Shown here one piece after another: positions 1-5,550 of a stretch of DNA of 5,550 nucleotides (positions are counted from its first letter, which is position 1; each line of letters opens with the position of its first letter). The notes below the pieces were generated by a model. That model saw only the letters and a list, made by a program, of their open reading frames with translations, did no database searches and was not told where the DNA came from. The stretch spans positions 1-5,550 of the forward strand of contig VXPN01000554.1 in the NCBI GenBank assembly GCA_009839535.1, written 5' to 3'. Source of the stretch: Boseongicola sp. SB0662_bin_57. Its GTDB lineage: Bacteria > Pseudomonadota > Alphaproteobacteria > Rhodobacterales > Rhodobacteraceae. Made by a program: the position numbers and the translations under genes.

Positions 1-93
1 ACGGGATCCTGGTGACAGCCCCGAAGAGACCTGCCGGATTGAGGCCCCGTGCACCTGCATCCGCCCGGCCCACCAGGCGTCGCAAGATCCCGC

Positions 94-722
94 CGAGAGC
101 GCGATGTCGTGCACCGATCTTGCGAGACCGCATCCAACACGAAGGCGCGGCAAGCCCTCACGCGCCATCGCTGCCTCGCTCCCGCGCAGATCGAGGCGCC
201 GGGTGTCCGGGACGCTGTCGACTCCCTGGACCTCCTGCCCTGTCCGGTCCTGTCGCGGCTGGCGCCGATGGCGACGGAATTCCGCGATGACCGTCTGGGC
301 GGGCATGTTCGCCATGGTTGCCACGGTCTGGCCATTGACGAGAATAGCACTGCCTGTTCGCCGATCCCGTGGAATCGCGGCGACGACTGGCGCGGGAGGC
401 TGGAGCCAGCCTGGTTTCCGGGCACACATGGCGATGTCGGTGGCGAGATTCGCATGGCCCGGCGGCATGGCCGCCGTCGAATGCCCCGCTGAACCGGATG
501 CTCGGCCACGCCGTCCGCCATGGTCTTCCGTTGCCCGGCGATTGGGGCGAACGATTCCCGGAGGGCGCCGGTGCACCGATGCCGGGCGCCCGGCGTGGAC
601 CCGGGACTTTCTTCCTGCCGCGCGCGCCGCGACGGGTCGACAAGGCCGACGGAGAGCTGCTGCACCTGTCGATTCGCGAGCGCATGGCCACCGATCCGCG
701 CTATCGCCCGATCGGCCGGATG
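94..722 (+). pseudogene. DUF2235 (Tle1-like alpha/beta hydrolase) gene remnant, frameshifted
   Basis: Conserved blocks of the DUF2235 family lie in order but in two frames. In the first frame a degenerate form of the GVWDTV block (GVRDAVDSL) is at 202-228, a run ending HVRHGCHGLAIDEN is at 304-345, and WFPGTHGDVGG is at 412-444. That frame soon reaches a stop at 490-492. The family pattern continues in another frame from about 453, with NAPLNRMLGHAVRHGLPLP near 480-536 and LHLSIRERMATDPRYRP at 660-710. One missing base near 450-455 would join them. The family includes type VI secretion phospholipases (Tle1) and uncharacterised hydrolases with a Ser-Asp-His triad. The His-containing PGxHxDVGG block remains, but the GxSRG serine block is not seen in any frame at the left edge. 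Trp-to-Arg in GVWDTV and Arg-to-Cys in the HVRHARHALAIDE block fit drift. The left boundary is uncertain and the gene may begin outside the window. A sequencing error could explain the frameshift alone, but not the lost residues. The family call comes from motif memory, not a search. Confidence 0.5.
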
Positions 723-742
723 CAGGGGCCGGAATCGTGCAA

Positions 743-1930
743 TCAGCCCGGTTCTCTCAGCCAGCCATCGGCGAAGGTGACGCCCTCGCAGCCGGAGAAT
801 CGGGCGATGCGGGTGATCTCCGCCTCGATCCGATCCAGCCGGCCGCGGCTGGGGCGGACCCCTGCTTCGGGCCAGTAGGCTGTGACGGCGAGCATTTGCG
901 GCGTGCCTGTGCGCTTCATGTCGATGCGCCCGATCAGGCGGTCGCGCTCGATGACAGGGAATACGTAATAGCCATAGCGGCGACGGGCAGACGGGACGAA
1001 GATCTCGATCCGGAAGTGGAACCCGAACAGCCGTTCGGCACGGTTTCTGTTCCGGAGCGCGGGATCGAACGGGCTGAGAATCCGCACGCCGCCGGAAATG
1101 GCGGCGGATGGCCGGTCCACGATATCCGGCCGGGCGAAGGACTTGCGCGGCTTGCCGTCGATGCCCTCCACCTCGACCTCGATCAATCGGGAGCCGAGAT
1201 TCGCCTGACACCAGTCACGTGCCTGTTCCGGGCGCACGAGGTCCCAGAAGCCTGCGATCTCGCCCGAAGTCCCGAAGCCCAGGCGATCGAGCGCGGCATT
1301 GCAGGCCCAGTCGATGCTTTCGGCCTCGTCAGGCGTGTCCGTGCGGTGCCCGGCAGGTATCACGCGTTCCGTCAGGTCATAGACCTTCTGGAAGCCCTCT
1401 CGCCGACAGACCGCGAGCCGGCCCGTTCGCCAGAGGAATTCGAGCGCGGCCTTCGAGGGATTCCACTCCCACCATCCGCCGCTGGAGCGGGTCTCGTCCT
1501 CGCCGACTTCGCGGGCCATGCAGGGGCCGTTCGCGGCGATCCGATCGAGGGTTGCGTCAAGCTTCCGCTCGAAGTCCTCGCCGTGCCACTTGCGCCAATG
1601 GGTGGCGAGACGCGTCTGCTCTCGGCGGAACATCAGGTGCCAGTGCGGAAAGAAGGCGGTCGGAATGATCGAAGCGTCGTGCGTCCAGTGCTCGAAAACG
1701 GTTCGGTGGCGATGAAGATGCGGGGTGAGGTGCTTCGGCCTGTATGGACGCGACCGCGCCGACAGGATCATGTGATGGGCGCGCTCGACGGTCGAGATGC
1801 TGTCGACCTGCACGAAACCGAGCCGATCAATCAGATCCGGCAGTGCGAGCCCGGATGCGCTCCGGTCAAGCGCGTGGGAAGCAAGGAAGCGGTTGCGGGC
1901 CTGGGCATTGGACAATCGGGGAAGGGACAT
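743..1930 (-). CDS. YcaQ/AlkX-like winged-helix DNA glycosylase (HTH_42 family)
   Basis: The 395-residue protein resembles E. coli YcaQ (about 410 residues) over its whole length. YcaQ/AlkX and the related AlkZ are DNA glycosylases that excise bases at interstrand crosslinks or bulky N-alkyl purines. They are built from tandem winged-helix domains plus a beta barrel. Seen here: the N-terminus MSLPRLSNAQARN; QVD at residues 41-43, matching the Gln-x-Asp catalytic motif of the YcaQ/AlkX branch rather than the Gln-x-Gln of AlkZ; FEHWTHDASIIP at 79-90; GGWWEWNPSK at 151-160; FQKVYDLTERVIP at 180-192; LSPFDP at 285-290; and RRRYGYYVFPV at 316-326. The frame is open upstream to 2404, but I chose the ATG at 1928-1930 because family similarity begins exactly there. 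No strong Shine-Dalgarno precedes it. It is a single gene, separated from the sugar operon by 265 bases. The family call is secure. The lesion repaired is inferred from homologues. Confidence 0.93.
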   Translation of the reverse strand: MSLPRLSNAQARNRFLASHALDRSASGLALPDLIDRLGFVQVDSISTVERAHHMILSARSRPYRPKHLTPHLHRHRTVFEHWTHDASIIPTAFFPHWHLMFRREQTRLATHWRKWHGEDFERKLDATLDRIAANGPCMAREVGEDETRSSGGWWEWNPSKAALEFLWRTGRLAVCRREGFQKVYDLTERVIPAGHRTDTPDEAESIDWACNAALDRLGFGTSGEIAGFWDLVRPEQARDWCQANLGSRLIEVEVEGIDGKPRKSFARPDIVDRPSAAISGGVRILSPFDPALRNRNRAERLFGFHFRIEIFVPSARRRYGYYVFPVIERDRLIGRIDMKRTGTPQMLAVTAYWPEAGVRPSRGRLDRIEAEITRIARFSGCEGVTFADGWLREPG

Positions 1931-1987
1931 GTGCGCCGGGGTATCGCAACTGGCGCCCCGTGTGAACCGTGGAGGCGGCCTGATGAC

Positions 1988-2002
1988 CCGCTGCAAGAGC
2001 GG
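1988..2002. repeat. Small inverted repeat next to the palindrome
   Basis: CCGCT and AGCGG flank a 5-base loop (GCAAG), giving a 5-bp GC-rich stem. It directly abuts the 18-base palindrome and sits 58-72 bases upstream of the glycosylase start. No T-run follows on either strand, so a terminator role is weak. A stem this short can arise by chance in GC-rich DNA. Confidence 0.35.
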
Positions 2003-2019
2003 TGTCCAAGGTTGGACAC
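2002..2019. promoter_or_regulatory. Perfect 18-base palindrome, candidate operator
   Basis: GTGTCCAA and TTGGACAC are exact reverse complements separated by two bases (GG). The site lies 72-89 bases upstream of the YcaQ-like start codon, where a regulator could block or recruit RNA polymerase. An 8-bp half-site with a short centre is the geometry of operators bound by dimeric TetR- or MarR-type repressors, but I cannot name the regulator and none is encoded in the window. The palindrome itself is seen directly; the operator role is inferred. It could also form an RNA hairpin with a 7-bp stem and 4-base loop, without a following T-run. Confidence 0.45.
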
Positions 2020-2116
2020 GAGGCTGTCTCATTGATCTCATTGCTCGGAACAAATCAAGTTCGCCCAGCCCCCGTGTCCTCTTGGCGCAGGTTTCGAGAG
2101 TGGGTGGCTCGATGCC

Positions 2117-2135
2117 TTGGGGACGTGCGCCCCAA
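2117..2135 (-). terminator. Weak stem-loop after the sugar operon, possible terminator
   Basis: TTGGGG and CCCCAA form a 6-bp stem around a 7-base loop, about 60 bases after the stop codon of the last operon gene. It is the best placed stem-loop for ending the minus-strand operon. On the minus strand no T-run follows, so it is not a standard intrinsic terminator and may act only as an mRNA 3'-end stabiliser, or not at all. Confidence 0.22.
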
Positions 2136-2195
2136 AAGAAAGCGGCACTTGATCCAGGGAGCTGTCTGCAAAGGGCGACGCACCGCAACTGCAGG

Positions 2196-3311
2196 TCAGT
2201 TCGGCAATCTGCGCGCCTCTCCAGCCTTGACGTCCCTGCCCGACCTTCGCGATTCGATGGCCGCGAAGGCCAGGGCGAGCGTGGCCAGGTTTCCGCCTGC
2301 TGAGTTGTCCGGAGTGCGCCCGTCCTCGATGGCGCAGAGCAGCTCGCCCATCGCGCCGCGAAACCCGTCATTGAACCAAGTTCCTTCGAGGCGCGGCCTC
2401 GCAATGCCGTCGCCAGTGGTCAACGCCACCGACTGTGTGCCGAGATCGGGGCCTTCCGATACAAGGCTGCCCCTTGTCCCCGCGACATATGTCGTGTCAC
2501 GCGCGCCATGCGGCGCGGCGCCGTCGAAGACCAGGCTCGCCTGCCCTCCCTCCATCCGCACCAGCGCCTGCGCCAGAAGCGGCATCCTGTTTGCCTGGCC
2601 GCGAGCCATGGCCGCCGTTGCAAAGACGCTTTCGACTCGCTCGCCTGCGAGGGAGACCACGAAGTCGAACCAATGCACGCCGAAGTCGTAGAGCACGAGG
2701 TCCTGGACCTCGTCGAACGGCGTCCCCGCCGTCCAGCCGTGGTCCCAGTGAATGCTGGCATGAACGGAGAGTACGTCGCCGATCTGCCCTGCGCGAACCG
2801 CTTCGCGCATCCAGGCCATGTGAGGCGACCAGCGCCCGTTCTGATTCACCGCCAGCATGACGCCGTGGTCCTCGGCCACTTTCACCAAGCGCTGCCCTTC
2901 ATCCAGGTCGGTCACGAAGGGCTTTTGGCTCAGCACGTGTTTGCCGGCCTCAAGCGCGGCCTCGATGATCGGTGTCCTGTGCTCCGGGTGCAGCGTGACG
3001 TCGATCACGTCGATGCTGTCATCGGCCACGACCCTTTGCCAGTGGTCCTCCACGGATGCCGAAGGGCAGTATTCGGCCGCCCGTTCCTCTGCCTTGGCGC
3101 GCGTCCGGTTCCAGAGCGCGGCAACCTCCCAGCCCGCGGCCCTGTAGGCATCCAAATGGCTGGCAGATATTCCACCGGTCCCGATCATGCCGATGCGGGG
3201 CCGGTAGGCTCTCGGCATGGGCGGGCGATACGGCAGGTCCGGCGCCGCGACTTCCGCAAGTGCACGTGACTTCAAGGCATAGGTATCGGTGTCGATCGGC
3301 CGGTCGGTCAT
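2196..3311 (-). CDS. Gfo/Idh/MocA family NAD(P)-dependent oxidoreductase, canonical type
   Basis: The 371-residue protein has an N-terminal Rossmann fold: RIGMIGTGGIS at residues 39-49 carries the dinucleotide-binding glycine cluster. QKPF at 129-132 corresponds to the family EKP motif with its catalytic lysine (K130). YDFGVHWFDF at 208-217 matches the D-x-G-x-H-x-x-D active-site signature (D209, H213, D216). Members oxidise or reduce hydroxyl groups of sugars and cyclitols in the cytoplasm. About 35 residues precede the Rossmann strand, longer than usual. The start at 3309-3311 was chosen because its ATG overlaps the upstream stop (ATGA), which indicates translational coupling; no good Shine-Dalgarno is seen. 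Met32 (3216-3218) is a possible alternative that would remove the extension. It is the last gene of the visible operon, after a sugar permease and another oxidoreductase. The family is secure, the substrate unknown. Confidence 0.93.
   Translation of the reverse strand: MTDRPIDTDTYALKSRALAEVAAPDLPYRPPMPRAYRPRIGMIGTGGISASHLDAYRAAGWEVAALWNRTRAKAEERAAEYCPSASVEDHWQRVVADDSIDVIDVTLHPEHRTPIIEAALEAGKHVLSQKPFVTDLDEGQRLVKVAEDHGVMLAVNQNGRWSPHMAWMREAVRAGQIGDVLSVHASIHWDHGWTAGTPFDEVQDLVLYDFGVHWFDFVVSLAGERVESVFATAAMARGQANRMPLLAQALVRMEGGQASLVFDGAAPHGARDTTYVAGTRGSLVSEGPDLGTQSVALTTGDGIARPRLEGTWFNDGFRGAMGELLCAIEDGRTPDNSAGGNLATLALAFAAIESRRSGRDVKAGEARRLPN
3308..3311 (-). other. ATGA stop/start overlap joining the two oxidoreductases
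   Basis: On the minus strand the start ATG of the downstream oxidoreductase and the stop TGA of the upstream one share the four bases ATGA. The region just upstream lacks a clear Shine-Dalgarno, so re-initiation by terminating ribosomes is the likely way the downstream gene is translated. Confidence 0.85.
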
Positions 3312-4384
3312 GGCAGCAACTCAAGCGTCCGCTTTTCGGCTGCGGACCGGACTGCGGTGTCGACGATGCGCTGCGCGGTCAGGCACAGGGCAGGATCAAG
3401 CGGGCCTTCGACAGGCATGCCCCCGGAAAGGCGGCGAACCGCGTACTCGATGGCGTTCCGCTCCCCCTCCCTTAGCGGGTCGACTGGAATTTCGTGCGGT
3501 TCGGGCCGGTCTCGGGTCTGGACCGTGACATGGCTCGCGTAGTCCGGAGAGGCGATCGTGCCGTCGCTGCCAACGAAGGTGAAGCCGCACACCGGTTGCG
3601 GCTGGATTGTCCACGGGTCGGTAAACGTTCCCCAGCGGGTCTCCATCCGCGAAAGGCCTGTGGCGTATCGGCAAACGGCTATGGCGTGCTGGTCGACTTC
3701 GATGCCGGGCGTGTCGTCGACAGTGCAAGTCACTTCCAGGGGCGCAGCCCCGCCCATGTACCATGTGCCAAGCGTTGCGCCGTAGCCGAGATAGTCCAGA
3801 AGCGACCCGCCGCCGGACGCCTTCTTGTACCACCAGGACGTCGGCTTCTGTCGCTCGACATCTTCCGGGCTGACCTCGACCTTGTCGGCGAGGTGGTAGA
3901 GCGGGCCGCGATTGCCGTCGTAGAAATGCACCTCCAGCAGCGTGCCGATCCGGCCTTCGTCGATCAGGCGCTTGGCCGTCACATGGCTTTCGACCCACCT
4001 CAGCGGCCAGTTGATGATCATTTGGCGGCCAGTGCCGGTCATCGCTCGGATCATTCGGCGTGCGTCGGCCACGGACGCGGCAAAGGGCTTCTCCACAAAG
4101 ACATGGAGGTCGTGTGGTGCCAGCCGCTCGGTGAACTCTGCGTGCTCCGCTGTCGCCGCGCAAAGTATGGCCATGTCATAAGGACCGGACGACATGCAGG
4201 CATCGAAATCGGTGAAGACGCGATCCTCGGGTATTCCGAACGCGTCGATTGCAGACTCCATCCTGGATCGGTCAGGATCGAATATGCCGGCGATTTCGGC
4301 ATCCGAATGTTCGTGCACCATTCGAAGCAGGTCACCCATGTGCATGTGATCGAAGCTGATCCCGACGATGCGAAGCTTGGTCAT
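3308..4384 (-). CDS. Gfo/Idh/MocA family oxidoreductase, divergent cofactor and active-site motifs
   Basis: The 358-residue protein starts MTKLRIVGISFDHMHMGDLL. A Rossmann-like first strand is present, but the usual GxGxxG cluster is replaced by GISFDHMHMG (residues 8-17). VEKPF at 97-101 is the conserved EKP motif with the catalytic lysine (K99). The second signature region reads GGGSLLDYLGYG at 191-202: the GGGxLLD part is typical, but the D-x-G-x-H-x-x-D pattern is lost and Tyr201 lies near where His is usual, somewhat as in glucose-fructose oxidoreductase. The protein shares little with its neighbour beyond the fold. The start at 4382-4384 was chosen over upstream in-frame codons because it gives the family N-terminus and has a GGGAGG ribosome binding site 5 bases before it. 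It follows the permease by 13 bases and overlaps the next gene by 4. A sugar or cyclitol substrate is inferred from context. Confidence 0.9.
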   Translation of the reverse strand: MTKLRIVGISFDHMHMGDLLRMVHEHSDAEIAGIFDPDRSRMESAIDAFGIPEDRVFTDFDACMSSGPYDMAILCAATAEHAEFTERLAPHDLHVFVEKPFAASVADARRMIRAMTGTGRQMIINWPLRWVESHVTAKRLIDEGRIGTLLEVHFYDGNRGPLYHLADKVEVSPEDVERQKPTSWWYKKASGGGSLLDYLGYGATLGTWYMGGAAPLEVTCTVDDTPGIEVDQHAIAVCRYATGLSRMETRWGTFTDPWTIQPQPVCGFTFVGSDGTIASPDYASHVTVQTRDRPEPHEIPVDPLREGERNAIEYAVRRLSGGMPVEGPLDPALCLTAQRIVDTAVRSAAEKRTLELLP

Positions 4385-4389
4385 TCGAA

Positions 4390-4395
4390 CCTCCC
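4390..4395 (-). promoter_or_regulatory. Ribosome binding site of the first oxidoreductase
   Basis: The minus strand reads GGGAGG followed by 5 bases and the ATG at 4382-4384. This decides the start against upstream in-frame candidates, which would overlap the permease gene. It lies in the 13-base gap after the permease stop. Confidence 0.8.
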
Positions 4396-4397
4396 GT

Positions 4398-5405
4398 TTA
4401 TCGCGTGCCCGCAATCCTGACATGGATAGCGGTGACCGCGAGAATGATGAGACCGAAGAGCGCGGTTCGCGCACCCTCGGGCATCTGCAGCAGCGTCAGC
4501 ATGGTATCGAGAACGCGCAGGATCAGGGCGCCCACAATGGCGCCTGCATAGCTGCCTCGCCCGCCGAAGATCGAGGTGCCGCCAATCACGGCCGCGGCCA
4601 CGGAGGGCAGCAAGAGCGGGTTGGCAAGACTGAGCGACGTCTGGCGGATCATGCCGAGATACAACAATCCGGCGATTGCGGCGATCAGGCCGGAAAGCGC
4701 ATAAAGCGCCAAGTGAACCTGCCATGCGCGGACGCCGGAGAGCTTCGCAGCGTTCTCGTTCGACCCCAGCGCGAATAGCAGGCGTCCGAACCCCGTGTAG
4801 CGCATCAGCCACAGGATGAATGCCGCGAACGGGACAAACAGGAAGAGGCCGTTCGGCATGCCAGCGGTTCGCCCGGTTCCCAGCGCGACAAGGAAGCCCG
4901 GGATCTCGGAGCCCGCGTTGATGACCAGTCGTTGGTAGACCTGCAGGCAGCCTGTTGCGATCAGGCCGGTGCCGAGCGTCATGATCAACGGATGCACCCG
5001 CACATGCCCGACGCCAATGCCGTTTGCCAGCCCCACGACCAGCCCTGACGCAAGCGCAACGAGAACCGCGGGACCGACACCCCAAAGAGTGCTGAGCGTC
5101 GCGCAAACAAAAGCCGATACGGTTGCCACGATGCCGACCGAAAGATCGATCCCGGCGGTCAGCATCGTCAGAACCTGACAGGCCGCAAGCATCGCCAACG
5201 GAATGGCGAACTTGATCAGGTTTCCGACCCAGAAGGTGGAAATCAGGCCGTCACGGCCCGCCCGAAACGGGGTCACGATGCCGGGCCGCATCACTTCGAG
5301 CGCAACGATCATCAGGAGCAGGATGATGAGGAGCGGGATGACCGGATTGTCCCTGAGAACACGCCCGGCACGCACGAGAGGCGGGTCGGTTGCCAGCACG
5401 CTCAT
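4398..5405 (-). CDS. Sugar ABC transporter permease, RbsC type (BPD_transp_2 family)
   Basis: The 335-residue integral membrane protein belongs to the ribose/xylose/inositol-type permeases, which form the inner-membrane channel of ABC importers fed by a periplasmic binding protein and driven by an RbsA-like ATPase. Hallmarks seen: a hydrophobic first segment near residues 21-38; LTAGIDLSVG at 82-91, the family signature; ANGIGVGHVRVHPLIMTLGT at 127-146, matching the NG...PFIxTLGT block; GSNENAAKLSGV at 214-225; and VIGGTSIFGGRGSYAGAIVG at 273-292, the cytoplasmic loop region thought to contact the ATPase. About eight to ten membrane segments are likely. The ATG at 5403-5405 overlaps the stop of the preceding permease gene (ATGA) and has GAAGGGG 6 bases before it. 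Two adjacent permease genes point to a heterodimeric channel. The binding protein and ATPase are not in the window and probably lie upstream. Substrate specificity cannot be read from the sequence. Confidence 0.95.
   Translation of the reverse strand: MSVLATDPPLVRAGRVLRDNPVIPLLIILLLMIVALEVMRPGIVTPFRAGRDGLISTFWVGNLIKFAIPLAMLAACQVLTMLTAGIDLSVGIVATVSAFVCATLSTLWGVGPAVLVALASGLVVGLANGIGVGHVRVHPLIMTLGTGLIATGCLQVYQRLVINAGSEIPGFLVALGTGRTAGMPNGLFLFVPFAAFILWLMRYTGFGRLLFALGSNENAAKLSGVRAWQVHLALYALSGLIAAIAGLLYLGMIRQTSLSLANPLLLPSVAAAVIGGTSIFGGRGSYAGAIVGALILRVLDTMLTLLQMPEGARTALFGLIILAVTAIHVRIAGTR
5402..5405 (-). other. ATGA stop/start overlap joining the two permeases
   Basis: The minus-strand TGA of the upstream permease and the ATG of the downstream permease share four bases. 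An additional ribosome binding site lies at 5412-5418 inside the upstream coding end, so the downstream permease can be translated by coupling and by direct initiation. Confidence 0.85.
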
Positions 5406-5550
5406 TGCGAACCCCTTCTAATGGTGACGGCAGTTCCGAGCATGACCACCGCGACCATGATCGTGCCTTCGATGATGGTGGTGACGTTCGGGTCGACAGC
5501 CAGCAATGTCAGGATGGTCCGGATGATCCGAAGGATGAAGACCGCAATGA
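5402..5550 (-). CDS. C-terminus of another sugar ABC transporter permease (partial)
   Basis: Only the last 48 residues are in the window; the gene continues beyond the right edge. The first complete codon is at 5546-5548. The visible peptide includes ILRIIRTILTLLAVDPN and, after TTIIEGTI, a last hydrophobic stretch (MVAVVMLGTAVTI), ending RRGSQ. This resembles the end of RbsC-type permeases, where an LxxxGV/VDP-like loop is followed by a final membrane helix and a short basic tail. The stop overlaps the start of the complete permease gene, which supports a pair of permease subunits encoded side by side. With so little sequence the family call rests on both the peptide and the context. Confidence 0.8.
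   Translation of the reverse strand, partial: IAVFILRIIRTILTLLAVDPNVTTIIEGTIMVAVVMLGTAVTIRRGSQ
5412..5418 (-). promoter_or_regulatory. Ribosome binding site of the complete permease
   Basis: The minus strand reads GAAGGGG, then 6 bases, then the ATG at 5403-5405. The site lies within the coding end of the upstream permease. It supports the chosen start. Confidence 0.65.

Larger units (their letters stand above)
1931..2195. other. Intergenic region between oxidoreductase operon and glycosylase gene
   Basis: This 265-base stretch lies between the stop of the second oxidoreductase and the start of the YcaQ-like gene. One minus-strand frame is open across it, but the translation resembles no family I recognise and has low-complexity Arg/Pro-rich parts typical of non-coding high-GC DNA. 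It should hold the terminator of the upstream operon and the promoter of the glycosylase gene. I see two hairpins and a palindrome (listed separately) but no convincing -35/-10 pair and no stem followed by a T-run. Confidence 0.7.

Noticed and set aside
1..93. Possible continuation of the DUF2235 gene to the left edge in another frame (GLRPRAPASARPTRRRK)
   Set aside because: Similarity is too weak and low-complexity to claim; two in-frame stops lie in the main frame at 13-15 and 40-42.
104..2035. A very long plus-strand open frame (643 codons) antisense to the glycosylase gene
   Set aside because: It is a shadow of high-GC codon structure on the other strand. Its translation is Arg/Pro/Ala-rich without family motifs, while the minus strand encodes a clear YcaQ-like protein.
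1940..2060. Minus-strand promoter for the glycosylase, for example TTGATT followed 17 bases later by TCAATG
   Set aside because: The -10 match is poor and sigma consensus rules are loose in alphaproteobacteria, so it cannot be told from chance.
2085..2120. Possible tRNA remnant: the minus-strand translation contains GIEPPTLE, like peptides seen antisense to tRNA 3' halves
   Set aside because: I could not build an acceptor stem, anticodon arm or a proper T-arm on the plus strand, and there is no CCA end or integrase nearby.
1931..2404. N-terminal extension of the glycosylase frame to 2404
   Set aside because: The extension overlaps the end of the oxidoreductase gene, has no recognisable domain, and YcaQ similarity starts exactly at the ATG at 1928-1930.
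2508..3269. Plus-strand open frame opposite the second oxidoreductase, with a His/Val/Asp-rich translation
   Set aside because: This is a typical antisense artefact; the minus strand carries all the Gfo/Idh/MocA motifs.
3494..4420. Plus-strand open frame opposite the first oxidoreductase
   Set aside because: No motif, no ribosome binding site and full antisense overlap with a well supported gene.

Overview
This high-GC window reads like an alphaproteobacterial chromosome or large replicon. The GC-rich codons, the tightly overlapping operon and the mix of a sugar transporter with Gfo/Idh/MocA oxidoreductases would suit Rhodobacterales or Rhizobiales, but no marker gene fixes the taxon. All intact genes lie on the minus strand. 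The only plus-strand gene is a broken one at the left edge.

Right part (about 2196-5550, minus strand, reading right to left): the 3' part of an operon. It holds the C-terminus of an ABC permease that continues beyond the right edge, a second complete RbsC-type permease, and two different Gfo/Idh/MocA-type NAD(P)-dependent oxidoreductases. Two of the three junctions are 4-base ATGA stop/start overlaps and the third is a 13-base gap with a clear ribosome binding site, so the four genes are almost certainly co-transcribed. The likely joint role is uptake of a sugar or polyol followed by oxidation or epimerisation inside the cell. The substrate cannot be read from this sequence.

Middle (1931-2195): a 265-base gap without a convincing gene. 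It contains a weak stem-loop after the operon, and an exact 18-base palindrome with an adjacent small hairpin 70-90 bases upstream of the next gene. The palindrome looks like an operator.

Left-centre (743-1930, minus): a complete YcaQ/AlkX-like winged-helix DNA glycosylase gene of the HTH_42 (DUF1006) family, with the Gln-x-Asp motif.

Left edge (about 94-722, plus): remains of a DUF2235 (Tle1-like alpha/beta hydrolase) gene. Its conserved blocks are split between two reading frames, so it is most likely a pseudogene. It converges on the glycosylase gene.

I see no mobile element, CRISPR array, RNA gene or clearly new system. The points most worth a second look are the unusual active-site and cofactor motifs in the first oxidoreductase, the paired oxidoreductases, the palindrome, and the decayed DUF2235 gene.
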